DNA of 27,582 nt from CAZTVN01 sp964617145 (GTDB lineage Bacteria; Patescibacteriota; Gracilibacteria; UBA1369; JACRIC01). Location of the stretch: contig CAZTVN010000007.1 in assembly GCA_964617145.1 (NCBI GenBank), forward strand, positions 1-27,582. The letters run 5' to 3'. The notes under the pieces are model-generated. The model was not told the DNA's origin. It searched no databases and worked only from the letters and a program-made list of their open reading frames with translations. Of this stretch, positions 9,075 to 16,552 are shown one piece after another. Position numbers and translations under genes: made by a program. The stretch's first letter is position 1, and the number at the start of each line of letters is the position of its first letter.

Positions 9075-10256
9075 CTATTGTATAGCAAAAACGCTTGTCA
9101 TGCGACTCAAATTTTTCCATCCAATCTGTTGTCCTGATTTTAACTTAAAATTTCGATCACCCGCATAAATCACAAAAGAATTTTCCTCTTTTTCTCCAGA
9201 AATTTTTTGCCAAAATGTAAGATGATCAAAAAATGTTTTATTTCCTGTTTTGGAAGCTTTTATTTCGATAGACAAAAATTTGTTGGCCTTTTCTATAATC
9301 AAGTCAATTTCATGCCCGCTATTATCTCTCCAAAAGTAGAGATTGTTCGCTGTTTCTCCTTTATTAAAAGAATTTTTTATTATTTCCATGATAATAAAAT
9401 TTTCAAAAATAGAACCGTAAGCAAAATGCGATTTTAATTGTTTCGCACTTTTTAAATTGAGCAAAAAGCTCAACAGGCCAGTATCATAAAAATACAATTT
9501 AGGCATTTTAACTAATCTTTTATTAAAATTTTTGTAATGTGGCTTAAGGAGATAAACAATAAAACTTGCTTCCAACAAACTTAACCATGTTTTTGCCGTC
9601 GTGTGAGAAATGCCCGTGTCCAAAGCCAGCGATGATATATTTAACAATTGGCCAACCCGTCCAGCGCATAATTTCAAAAATCGCTGAAAATCGCTTAGAT
9701 TCCCAATATTTTTTATATCTCTCACATCTCTTTCAACATAAGTTTGAAGATAAGAACTATAAAAATCGACTGGTTTAGTTTTTTTTGCAAATAAAAAAGG
9801 ATAAAAACCGTTAAAAGCCAAATTTTCCCAATTTTCTCCAAGTTTTTTCTTCTTTTTTATTTCTTCAAGACTTAAGGGAAGCAATCTCTGAATCGCAACT
9901 CTTCCTGCCAGGGTTTGTGTAATCTTCTCATGCAGCAAAAAATTATGAGATCCTGTTAGTATAAACTTCCCTGGTATATTATTTTGATCAATAATACCCT
10001 GCAAATAAGAAAAAAGTTTGGGAACTTTTTGTATTTCGTCCAGAATAACTCCTTTTAAAAAATTTTCTAAAAATCCGCGTGGATCATTTTCGGCGGCGAT
10101 TCTTTCATCAAAATTTTCCAGAGATACGTAGTCGTAATTTTTGAAAAGAGTTTTTGCTAAAGTCGTTTTTCCTGATTGTCTTGGCCCCATAATGGCAATC
10201 GCTGGAAAGCTTTTAGCTAATTTCATTAATTTTAAACGCAATAATCTTTGGTACAT
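9075..10256 (-). CDS. AAA (AAA_14) ATPase with C-terminal DUF4143 domain
   Basis: The N-terminal P-loop ATPase has Walker A GPRQSGKT at 24-31, Walker B ILDEIQ at 71-76, a sensor-like FILTGSHN and a TLAGR motif. The C-terminal DUF4143 half ends with GSIFENF...HEIDLIIE...SIEIKAS, a pattern resembling a PD-(D/E)xK nuclease fold with E, D and ExK. Such proteins are common in CPR and archaeal genomes, often as lone or mobile genes, and their function is not established. It looks richer in A+T than the flanking genes and has its own promoter (10277-10305). Only 13 nt separate it from tal, so it could drive the sugar-phosphate genes downstream. No metabolic link is evident. Confidence 0.9.
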   Translation of the reverse strand: MYQRLLRLKLMKLAKSFPAIAIMGPRQSGKTTLAKTLFKNYDYVSLENFDERIAAENDPRGFLENFLKGVILDEIQKVPKLFSYLQGIIDQNNIPGKFILTGSHNFLLHEKITQTLAGRVAIQRLLPLSLEEIKKKKKLGENWENLAFNGFYPFLFAKKTKPVDFYSSYLQTYVERDVRDIKNIGNLSDFQRFLKLCAGRVGQLLNISSLALDTGISHTTAKTWLSLLEASFIVYLLKPHYKNFNKRLVKMPKLYFYDTGLLSFLLNLKSAKQLKSHFAYGSIFENFIIMEIIKNSFNKGETANNLYFWRDNSGHEIDLIIEKANKFLSIEIKASKTGNKTFFDHLTFWQKISGEKEENSFVIYAGDRNFKLKSGQQIGWKNLSRMTSVFAIQ

Positions 10257-10276
10257 ACCTCAATTTACCTAGTTTC

Positions 10277-10305
10277 ATTTTACCGTTCATTTTTACAATT
10301 TGCAA
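10277..10305 (-). promoter_or_regulatory. Sigma70-type promoter for the AAA/DUF4143 gene
   Basis: On the minus strand TTGCAA (10300-10305) and TAAAAT (10277-10282) are separated by exactly 17 nt. The predicted start lies about 15 nt before the ATG at 10256. It is the only good promoter seen upstream of the pentose phosphate run apart from a possible -10 just before tal. The rest of 10257-10440 shows only weak hairpin potential after nrdB. Confidence 0.55.
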
Positions 10306-10440
10306 GTTGAAAATTAAAATTACTGATATATGGCTGTGCTGCGATCTTTTTGTTTGATTTTGAGGCTTAATAGTCTTTTTTCTGTGGCTGGGAGGAAGAA
10401 GAAAGAAGTTGGTTAATAAGCTTCAGTTTTCGTGGTTTTT

Positions 10441-11454
10441 CTAATCCCAACTCAAAGCTCCAGTTTGGTATTCCGTGACACGGGTTTCAAAGAAATTTTT
10501 CTCTTTTTTAAGGTCAATAATTTCGCTCATCCATGGGAATGGGTTGTTTTCTTTTTCGTATTGCTTTTTTAGACCTATTCGCTCCAAACGTCGATTCGCA
10601 ATGTACTCGAGATATTCTTTAATGGTTTGTGCATTGAGGCCAAGAATTCCGTGAGGCAAACAATCGAGGGTGTATTGATATTCCAGTTCAACGCCATGAA
10701 CTATGTTATCAACAATGGTTTGTTTAAATTCTTTTGTCCAAATCTCTGGATTTTCTTCAACAATGGTATTAATAAGATCTGAACCAAAAGCCAGATGTAC
10801 TGATTCATCCCTCAAAATATATTGAAACTGTTCACCGACTCCGACCATTTTATTTTGACGCAAAAGTGAAAGCATCATCACAAAACCGGCATAAAAGAAT
10901 ATTCCCTCCATAATGACATAAAAACCAACAAGATCGTGCACGAATTTTTGCATATTCTCCACTCCATCTGTAGTAAAGAGCGGATTTAAAATCGATTTTG
11001 TCATATCAATCACAAAATCGTCCTTCCTTTTAATACATGGGATATGGGTATACATGTTGTAGACTTCCTCTGGATCAAGGCCAAGCGAGTCACAACAATA
11101 AATAAAAGTATCCGTGTGTACGGCTTCTTCATAAGCTTGCCGCAAGAGGTATTGTCTGCATTCGGGATTAGTCACATGGCGATAAATAGCAAGGACAATG
11201 TTATTTGCTGTAAGACTTTCCGCAGTCGAAAAAAATCCCATGTTGTAGAGGATCATTCGTCTTTCATCTTCCGTCAGCCCACCTTCTTTGCGTTTCCAAA
11301 GTTCTATATCTCCTTGCATGGGGACTTCTTCCGGCACCCAGTTATTTGCCACGCCTGTTTTGTAATGGACCCTGGCCCATGGATACTGAAACGGCAAAAT
11401 TTTATTTGGGTCAGTGGTAGAACAGTTAAGAATTTGTTTTTTATGAGTGGTCAT
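10441..11454 (-). CDS. nrdB: Ribonucleotide reductase small subunit, class Ic-like (Mn/Fe type)
   Basis: The radical-generating R2 subunit. Metal ligands can be placed at E79, E110, H113, E183, E217 and H220. The residue four after H113, normally the tyrosyl-radical Tyr (Y122 in E. coli), is F117, and the first ligand is Glu rather than Asp. Both are hallmarks of the Chlamydia trachomatis class Ic R2, which uses a Mn(IV)/Fe(III) centre instead of a tyrosyl radical. Each position is offset by 10 from the chlamydial numbering as I recall it (E89, E120, H123, F127, E193, E227, H230). The C-terminal tail that docks to R1 is present (YQTGALSWD). It lies 41 nt after nrdA in the same operon. Confidence 0.95.
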   Translation of the reverse strand: MTTHKKQILNCSTTDPNKILPFQYPWARVHYKTGVANNWVPEEVPMQGDIELWKRKEGGLTEDERRMILYNMGFFSTAESLTANNIVLAIYRHVTNPECRQYLLRQAYEEAVHTDTFIYCCDSLGLDPEEVYNMYTHIPCIKRKDDFVIDMTKSILNPLFTTDGVENMQKFVHDLVGFYVIMEGIFFYAGFVMMLSLLRQNKMVGVGEQFQYILRDESVHLAFGSDLINTIVEENPEIWTKEFKQTIVDNIVHGVELEYQYTLDCLPHGILGLNAQTIKEYLEYIANRRLERIGLKKQYEKENNPFPWMSEIIDLKKEKNFFETRVTEYQTGALSWD

Positions 11455-11495
11455 AGTGAAAAAAATTAAAAAATCTCTTTTGATTGGGAGAAATT

Positions 11496-14342
11496 TTATT
11501 GGCAGGCTTCACAGTCTGGATCATTTATTTTGCACAGTGGCTTTGAATTTTCTTTGCTGCTTGTTTCCAATTGTTGAATTGAGCTTAAAGCCGTTTCTTT
11601 GAGTGTTTGTACTATCTGCTCTTCTGATGCTTCACTAGGACTTCCGATTGTGCGTGCCTTTCTTTCGAGAGAGATGGTGGATTTTTCCACTGAAGAAGCT
11701 GCAAGCGATCGTAAATAATATGTTGTTTTTAGACCCATCTGCCATGCATGTTGATACAATTGCGCAATCCCTTTTCCTGAAGTGCCACGAACATACACAT
11801 TGTAGGACTGGCTCTGATCAATCCATTTTCCTCGATACGCTGTAATAGTAATAAGGTGTAGAGCTTCAAGATCAAACGTTTCTTTGTATTTATCTCTTAC
11901 ATTTTTTGGTATGACGTCGATATTTTGAATATTGCCGTCTTGTCGTTTCAGCTCTTCCAACATTTCATCATTCCAGAGCTCTAATGCCTTTAAATCTTCC
12001 ACAAGGTAGGGGTTAATGACTGTAAATTCGCCACTCATGTTTGATTTCACATAAATATTTTTGTAAATCGGTTCAATTGATGGGATGCATCCTGCGATAT
12101 TTGAAATCGTTGCTGTTGGCGCTATCGCCATGCAATTGGAATTACGCATTCCGTATTTTTTTACTGCTTCGCGAACAGGTTTCCAATCGAGCTTTGAGGT
12201 TTTTAAAACTTCAATCTTTTCGCCGCGTTCCTGCTCGAGCAAATCGATAGTATCAATGGGGAAAATGTTTCGATCCCATTTCGATCCCTTAAATGTTTCG
12301 TAACTTCCTCGATCTTTCGCAAGTTCAGCGGATCCGAGTATCGCATAATACGAAATTATTTCCATACTTTCATCTGCAAAATCTCTTGCCTCATTAGAAT
12401 CGAAATTGATATTCGTTTTATAGAGAGCATCTTGAAAACCCATAATGCCGAGCCCTACCGGACGATGCTGAAAATTTGATTTTTTTGCTTCAACGGTTGG
12501 ATAAAAATTAATATCAATCACATTATCCAACATGCGCATTGCTGTTACGACGGTATTTTGAATGAGTGTTTTATCGATTTTTCCGTCGGTAATATGTCGA
12601 GAAAGATTGAGTGAGCCTAAATTGCATACTGCTGTTTCATCTTCTGAAGTGTTGAGTGTAATTTCTGTGCAGAGATTGGAACTGTGCACGACGCCAACAT
12701 GATCCTGAGGTGATCGTATATTGCAAGGATCTTTAAAAGTGATCCATGGATGACCTGTTTCAAAAAGCATCGTAATCATTTTTCTCCACAACTCAACAGC
12801 TTTTACTTTTTTGAACATTTTTATTTTTCCTTCCTCTGCCATTTTTTCATATTCCTGATAGCGTTTTTCAAATTTTTTTCCATAAATATGGTGCAAATCT
12901 GGTGTTTCATCTGTTGAAAAAAGTGTCCAGTCCTTATTTTCTCTTACTCTCTTCATAAAAAGGTCTGGTATCCAATTCGCTGTGTTCATGTCATGGGTTC
13001 TTCTTCTCTCGTCTCCTGTATTTTTTCGAAGTTCCAGGAAATCTTCGATATCATAGTGCCATGTTTCCAGATAGGCACAGGTTGCTCCGCGGCGACGCCC
13101 ACTTCTATTGATAGCGACCGTTGTATCATTCGCAATCTTTAAAAATGGAATTACTCCTTGACTTTCTACTCCTGTACCTTGGATAAGGGCACCTGTACCA
13201 CGTATAGATGTCCAGTCATTTCCAAGTCCTCCCGACCATTTTGAAAGCGCGGCATTATCTCCAATACATTTGAAAATATGGTCAAGGGAGTCTTTTACCG
13301 TCGTTAAGTAGCATGAACTCAATTGAGGATGAAGTGTTCCTGTATGAAAAAGCGTTGGAGTCGATGGAACAAATCTCAAAGTTGAAATGATATTGTAAAA
13401 TTCTACGGCTCGTTCTTCTTTTTCTTCTTCATTGAGGGCTAATCCCATGGCAACACGCATCCAAAATCCTTGCAAAGTTTCGAGAATTTCCTTTGTTTCG
13501 GGATTGCGGATGAAATAACGATCGTAGAGAGTTTGAGCACCTAAATACATCAGCAAATTGTCTCTTTCAATTTTTAATTCTTTGCTGAGTTTTTCGAGAT
13601 CAAATTCTTGCATCTTGCGATCCAATCGACCTATTTCTATGGCTTTACCGATGTTTTGTATAAATGCCTCGCGATATTGCTGTTCTTCCTTTTTGATGTT
13701 ATAGATTTTTGACCCTATTACCTCTTTATTGAGCGCGTTCATTAAAAGTCTGGCGGCGAGATAAGAATAAGCTGGATCTCTTTCAATAAAACTTCTTACT
13801 GCGAGAATCAGTGCTTGTGATATTTCTTTTGTACTTATCCTTTCGTAGAGGCTGTGCCTGCAGAGTTCAACAATTTTTGCGGTATCGATGTCTTTTTTAA
13901 GATTGCGAAGATTTTCATAACTTCCTAGGACATTATCGAGGGATTTTTTTAATTTTTCCGGATCAAATTTTTCTTTTTTCCCTGATCTTTTTATGATGGT
14001 GAGTTCGTGATGAGCTATTTTTTCCAGAGTTTCTTTTTTTTGCTCTTCTCGCTGTTTTATGTGCTCGTAACGATAGACGATATACGCTTTTGCCACATCA
14101 AAATGACTTTCCTCCATCAGGACGTTCTCAACCATATTTTGCACATCTTCGACCCCAGGAATCTTCCCGGTGAAATAATCTTCGAGATGTTTTATGACAT
14201 GCCTTGTCATGCGAAGCAAACCCTCTTCGTCAATCTTGCCTCTTATTGCTATAAATGCTTTTTGGATAGCCAGTTTAATTTTCTGCTCATCAAAATCGAC
14301 AATTTGACCATTTCTTTTCTTTATTTTTTCGATGCTTGTCAT
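11496..14342 (-). CDS. nrdA: Ribonucleoside-diphosphate reductase, large subunit with two ATP cones
   Basis: Catalytic R1 subunit reducing ribonucleotides to deoxyribonucleotides. The N-terminus has two successive ATP-cone domains (roughly residues 1-100 and 110-205; each opens with a KRxG pattern and ends with a tyrosine- and alanine-rich helix). The 10-stranded barrel follows, containing LSSCYL, NLCTEI with C558, AVCNLGSLNLS, and the PTATISNIAGC loop. The C-terminal tail ends in CEAC, the cysteine pair that re-reduces the active site. At 948 aa it is longer than E. coli NrdA because of the second cone; duplicated cones usually mean dATP/ATP allosteric control. The candidate promoter is at 14468-14496. 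Confidence 0.96.
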   Translation of the reverse strand: MTSIEKIKKRNGQIVDFDEQKIKLAIQKAFIAIRGKIDEEGLLRMTRHVIKHLEDYFTGKIPGVEDVQNMVENVLMEESHFDVAKAYIVYRYEHIKQREEQKKETLEKIAHHELTIIKRSGKKEKFDPEKLKKSLDNVLGSYENLRNLKKDIDTAKIVELCRHSLYERISTKEISQALILAVRSFIERDPAYSYLAARLLMNALNKEVIGSKIYNIKKEEQQYREAFIQNIGKAIEIGRLDRKMQEFDLEKLSKELKIERDNLLMYLGAQTLYDRYFIRNPETKEILETLQGFWMRVAMGLALNEEEKEERAVEFYNIISTLRFVPSTPTLFHTGTLHPQLSSCYLTTVKDSLDHIFKCIGDNAALSKWSGGLGNDWTSIRGTGALIQGTGVESQGVIPFLKIANDTTVAINRSGRRRGATCAYLETWHYDIEDFLELRKNTGDERRRTHDMNTANWIPDLFMKRVRENKDWTLFSTDETPDLHHIYGKKFEKRYQEYEKMAEEGKIKMFKKVKAVELWRKMITMLFETGHPWITFKDPCNIRSPQDHVGVVHSSNLCTEITLNTSEDETAVCNLGSLNLSRHITDGKIDKTLIQNTVVTAMRMLDNVIDINFYPTVEAKKSNFQHRPVGLGIMGFQDALYKTNINFDSNEARDFADESMEIISYYAILGSAELAKDRGSYETFKGSKWDRNIFPIDTIDLLEQERGEKIEVLKTSKLDWKPVREAVKKYGMRNSNCMAIAPTATISNIAGCIPSIEPIYKNIYVKSNMSGEFTVINPYLVEDLKALELWNDEMLEELKRQDGNIQNIDVIPKNVRDKYKETFDLEALHLITITAYRGKWIDQSQSYNVYVRGTSGKGIAQLYQHAWQMGLKTTYYLRSLAASSVEKSTISLERKARTIGSPSEASEEQIVQTLKETALSSIQQLETSSKENSKPLCKINDPDCEACQ

Positions 14343-14348
14343 GCTGTA

Positions 14349-14369
14349 TATTTTAAAGATATTTTAAAG
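14349..14369. repeat. Short tandem repeat of TATTTTAAAG just upstream of nrdA
   Basis: Two copies of tattttaaag lie with an 11-bp period immediately before the nrdA start codon, within the presumed leader. It could be a regulator site or a simple AT-rich coincidence. No NrdR-box pair of the usual form was recognised in this gap. Confidence 0.4.
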
Positions 14370-14467
14370 TCTCAAATAGAACTTAAGAGATCAAAAAATT
14401 GCCCTTATTATTAGGAGAAAAACTCTGAATATTGAGGATAGGGATTCCTTCAAATTGGAGTGTTTCA

Positions 14468-14496
14468 ATAGTACCCACTTGTATAGTCGAATGCAA
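14468..14496 (-). promoter_or_regulatory. Candidate promoter for nrdA-nrdB
   Basis: Minus-strand TTGCAT (14491-14496) and TACTAT (14468-14473) are spaced 17 nt apart. This would start transcription near 14461 and leave a leader of about 118 nt before nrdA. It lies in the 202-nt gap after folA, so nrdAB can be expressed separately from the dtxR-thyA-folA operon although all read in the same direction. Confidence 0.5.
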
Positions 14497-14544
14497 ATAA
14501 AAAATTATGTGCTTCGCTTGAAAAAATCGGTGGATGTGGCGGGG

Positions 14545-15114
14545 TTAGTGAATGAGATAAAAATCGTAAACGATCTCATTTTCCTTCTTTTGTTTGAAAT
14601 GTTTTTCCCTTTTTAAATTTTTCGGAATTTTCGGGAAAAAAGTGTCGCAATCAAAAGTTTTATGAATTTTCGTGAGATATATTCCTGTGAGCTTTTCGCA
14701 CTTTAAGGCTTCTTTGAAAACTTCTGCTCCACCGATAATAAAAATATTTTCGATGTTTTCGTCTTTTTGACCACGATCAGCGGCTTCATCGAAAGAATGA
14801 TAAATGACTGGACTTGTGTGAGACTTTTTTTCATGAAGTTTAAAGTGAGGGTCTCGCGTGAGGATGACATTTTTTCGATTCTTCAGTGGGCGGAATTTTT
14901 CAGAAATCGATTGCCATGTTTTTCTTCCCATAATGACCATATTTTGTTTTTTTGAATCGGCGGTTTTTGTTGTGATATCACGGAAAAATTTCATATCACC
15001 TTTTAGATGCCATGGAAGCTTGCCATTTTTTCCGATACCATTTTGCTCGTCCACTGCAACGATGATATAAATCGGATGCCCTCTCTTGGCGTTAAAAATA
15101 GTTCCTTTTTTCAT
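14545..15114 (-). CDS. folA: Dihydrofolate reductase
   Basis: Regenerates tetrahydrofolate with NADPH after thymidylate synthase oxidises its cofactor. The 189-aa protein shows YIIVAVDEQNGIGKNGKLPWHL (substrate-binding loop), MGRKTWQSI with the NADPH loop, NVILTRD, and IFIIGGAEVFKEAL, all in the DHFR order. It is slightly longer than E. coli FolA because of charged insertions around residues 45-55 and 95-115. The start overlaps the thyA stop as ATGA, so it should be translationally coupled to its metabolic partner. No terminator is obvious after it. Confidence 0.95.
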   Translation of the reverse strand: MKKGTIFNAKRGHPIYIIVAVDEQNGIGKNGKLPWHLKGDMKFFRDITTKTADSKKQNMVIMGRKTWQSISEKFRPLKNRKNVILTRDPHFKLHEKKSHTSPVIYHSFDEAADRGQKDENIENIFIIGGAEVFKEALKCEKLTGIYLTKIHKTFDCDTFFPKIPKNLKREKHFKQKKENEIVYDFYLIH

Positions 15115-15998
15115 ACTGCAATCGGAAACTTAATAAATTTGTGATGCTGATAATCGATAAGTTTGAAATCCTCCACTTTTATATCCCAAAATGATTTTTG
15201 AGTGAGTTTGATTTTTGGAAGAGGATATGGTTTTCTTGTAAGCTGTTCTTTAAGTCCATCAATGTGATTGAGGTAAATATGAGCATCTCCCAATGTGTGA
15301 ATAAAAATGCCAGGGATGAGGTCGCACTCCTTGGCCATCATTGTTAAAAGCGCTGAATAGCTTGCAATATTATATGGTACTCCGAGCGCGATATCCGCAC
15401 TGCGTTGATAGAGTTGACAGTCAAGCCTTCCATTTATCACATAAAACTGAAACAGTGTATGACACGGCGGGAGAGCCATTTTTTCAATGTCTGCAACATT
15501 CCATCCACTTACAATAATCCTTCGTGAATCTGGTTGATTTTTAATCATATCGATAGTTTTTTGTATTTGATCAATATGTTTTTTTCGATACAGACCTATT
15601 TGTTCCGAGGGAGGGGTGCTCTTATCAACCTTATTTTTTTGCTGCTGCGCTGAAATTTGTGCTATCTCCTCCTCGCTAAGTGGCTCAAAAGCTTCCCATT
15701 TCCTCCACTGATATCCGTAAATAGGGCCAAGCTCTCCTTTTTCATCAGCCCATGGATCCCAAATCGGCGTATATTGAGTCAGTTCGTCATCAATATTTGT
15801 TGAGCCTCGCAAAAACCAAAGAAGTTCTCTTATTATGGCTTCCAAACTTACTTTTTTAGTTGTAACCAGAGGGAATCCCTCTCTCAAATCGTATTTTTTC
15901 TGTATACCAAAAATCGAAAGAGTTCCTGTAGATGTCCTATCGGTTCGTTTTTCCCCTTTTTCAAGGACTTCTTGTACCAACTCCAAGTATTGCTTCAT
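15111..15998 (-). CDS. thyA: Thymidylate synthase ThyA
   Basis: Methylates dUMP to dTMP using methylene-tetrahydrofolate. Motifs include RTDRTSTGT (phosphate-binding arginines), the LLWFLRGSTN region, ALPPCHTLFQFYV with the nucleophile C179, the RSADIALGVPYNIA dUMP site and the HTLGDAHIY signature. The 295-aa length exceeds the 264 aa of E. coli because of a ~35-residue insertion at about 104-140, a position where L. casei-type enzymes are also extended. It overlaps both neighbours by 4 nt (ATGA): the regulator upstream and folA downstream. It is the classical folate-type enzyme, not ThyX. Confidence 0.96.
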   Translation of the reverse strand: MKQYLELVQEVLEKGEKRTDRTSTGTLSIFGIQKKYDLREGFPLVTTKKVSLEAIIRELLWFLRGSTNIDDELTQYTPIWDPWADEKGELGPIYGYQWRKWEAFEPLSEEEIAQISAQQQKNKVDKSTPPSEQIGLYRKKHIDQIQKTIDMIKNQPDSRRIIVSGWNVADIEKMALPPCHTLFQFYVINGRLDCQLYQRSADIALGVPYNIASYSALLTMMAKECDLIPGIFIHTLGDAHIYLNHIDGLKEQLTRKPYPLPKIKLTQKSFWDIKVEDFKLIDYQHHKFIKFPIAV

Positions 15999-16372
15999 GA
16001 TTTTTTAAATTTTTTTGCTTTAAGAAATTGTGTCACTTCTTTGAGACGCTTGAGCGTGACAGGACTTAAACAGTGTTCGATACCGTGAATGTCTTTTTCC
16101 TGAATGTACTGCGGCACACCCAGTACAGTAAGAAACTCTGAGAGAGCGCTGTGCCTGCTTGCTACACGAATCGCTATTTTTTTCCCTTTTTTCGTAAGAT
16201 CAAGCGGCGTGTACGGTTTGTAAATAATATAGCCATCTTTATGCAGTCTTTGAATCATCTGGGTTACAGAGGGCTTGCTTACATCTAATATTTGAGCAAC
16301 ATCCGAAATACGGACGTGCTTCGTTTTTGTTTGAAGATTGTATATGGTTTCAAGATAATCTTCTTGTTCCAC
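15995..16372 (-). CDS. DtxR/MntR-family metal-dependent transcriptional regulator
   Basis: A 125-aa winged-helix repressor lacking the SH3-like third domain, as in MntR. DYLE at 5-8 aligns with the D8/E11 metal ligands of B. subtilis MntR, and Asp at this site (Met in DtxR) is associated with Mn response. The recognition-helix region is VSKPSVTQMIQRL. H74, E99 and H100 fit H77, E102 and H103, but the E99 ligand is replaced by His (H96). Divergent mntH and the shared promoter region support manganese control. The gene overlaps thyA by 4 nt, so a metal sensor leads the thymidylate operon. Whether thyA/folA expression follows manganese is inference. Confidence 0.88.
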   Translation of the reverse strand: MEQEDYLETIYNLQTKTKHVRISDVAQILDVSKPSVTQMIQRLHKDGYIIYKPYTPLDLTKKGKKIAIRVASRHSALSEFLTVLGVPQYIQEKDIHGIEHCLSPVTLKRLKEVTQFLKAKKFKKS

Positions 16373-16402
16373 TTTTGTCTTTTAAAGATTAAAAAAACTG
16401 TG

Positions 16403-16435
16403 TTGCTTAACGAAAATTACAAATTTCGGTTGCAA
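16403..16435. promoter_or_regulatory. Imperfect palindrome in the regulator's 5' leader
   Basis: TTGC at 16403 and GCAA at 16432 bracket CGAAA/TTTCG half-sites around an att-ac-aaa centre, a 33-bp imperfect inverted repeat. It lies between the predicted regulator transcription start and its ATG. It could be an autoregulatory operator or a leader hairpin. Confidence 0.45.
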
Positions 16436-16459
16436 GTTTTTTAGAAGTTTCCTGATTTC

Positions 16460-16489
16460 ATTATAGTGAGCCGATAATACATTTGACAA
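16460..16489 (-). promoter_or_regulatory. Promoter of the DtxR-type regulator / thyA / folA operon
   Basis: On the minus strand TTGTCA (16484-16489) and a perfect TATAAT (16460-16465) are 18 nt apart. The -35 box coincides with the -35 of mntH on the other strand, so the two promoters are back to back and likely compete or are jointly regulated. Confidence 0.65.
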
Positions 16490-16511
16490 GGTAAAAAGTA
16501 TGACCTAAGAT
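16483..16511 (+). promoter_or_regulatory. Promoter of mntH
   Basis: A consensus TTGACA (16483-16488) is followed after 17 nt by TAAGAT (16506-16511). Predicted start is near 16518, leaving a ~35-nt leader before the ATG at 16553. The -10 is covered by a nested palindrome (16504-16534). Confidence 0.7.
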
Positions 16512-16534
16512 TAAGTATGCTTAAAAAAGTTAGG
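16504..16534. promoter_or_regulatory. Candidate metalloregulator operator over the mntH -10
   Basis: TTAAG-tatg-CTTAA (16511-16524) is a perfect short palindrome, flanked by CCTAA (16504-16508) and TTAGG (16530-16534). The TTAGG/CCTAA half-sites recall DtxR-family operators. Position over -10 and start site fits repression when metal is replete. Assignment to the adjacent regulator is inference. Confidence 0.5.
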
Positions 16535-16552
16535 CTATATTAAAATATTGTA

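Noticed and set aside
9062..9088. TTG start extending transaldolase by nine residues
   Set aside because: It would overlap the upstream ATPase gene, and the ATG at 9061 has a better ribosome site and the normal family start.
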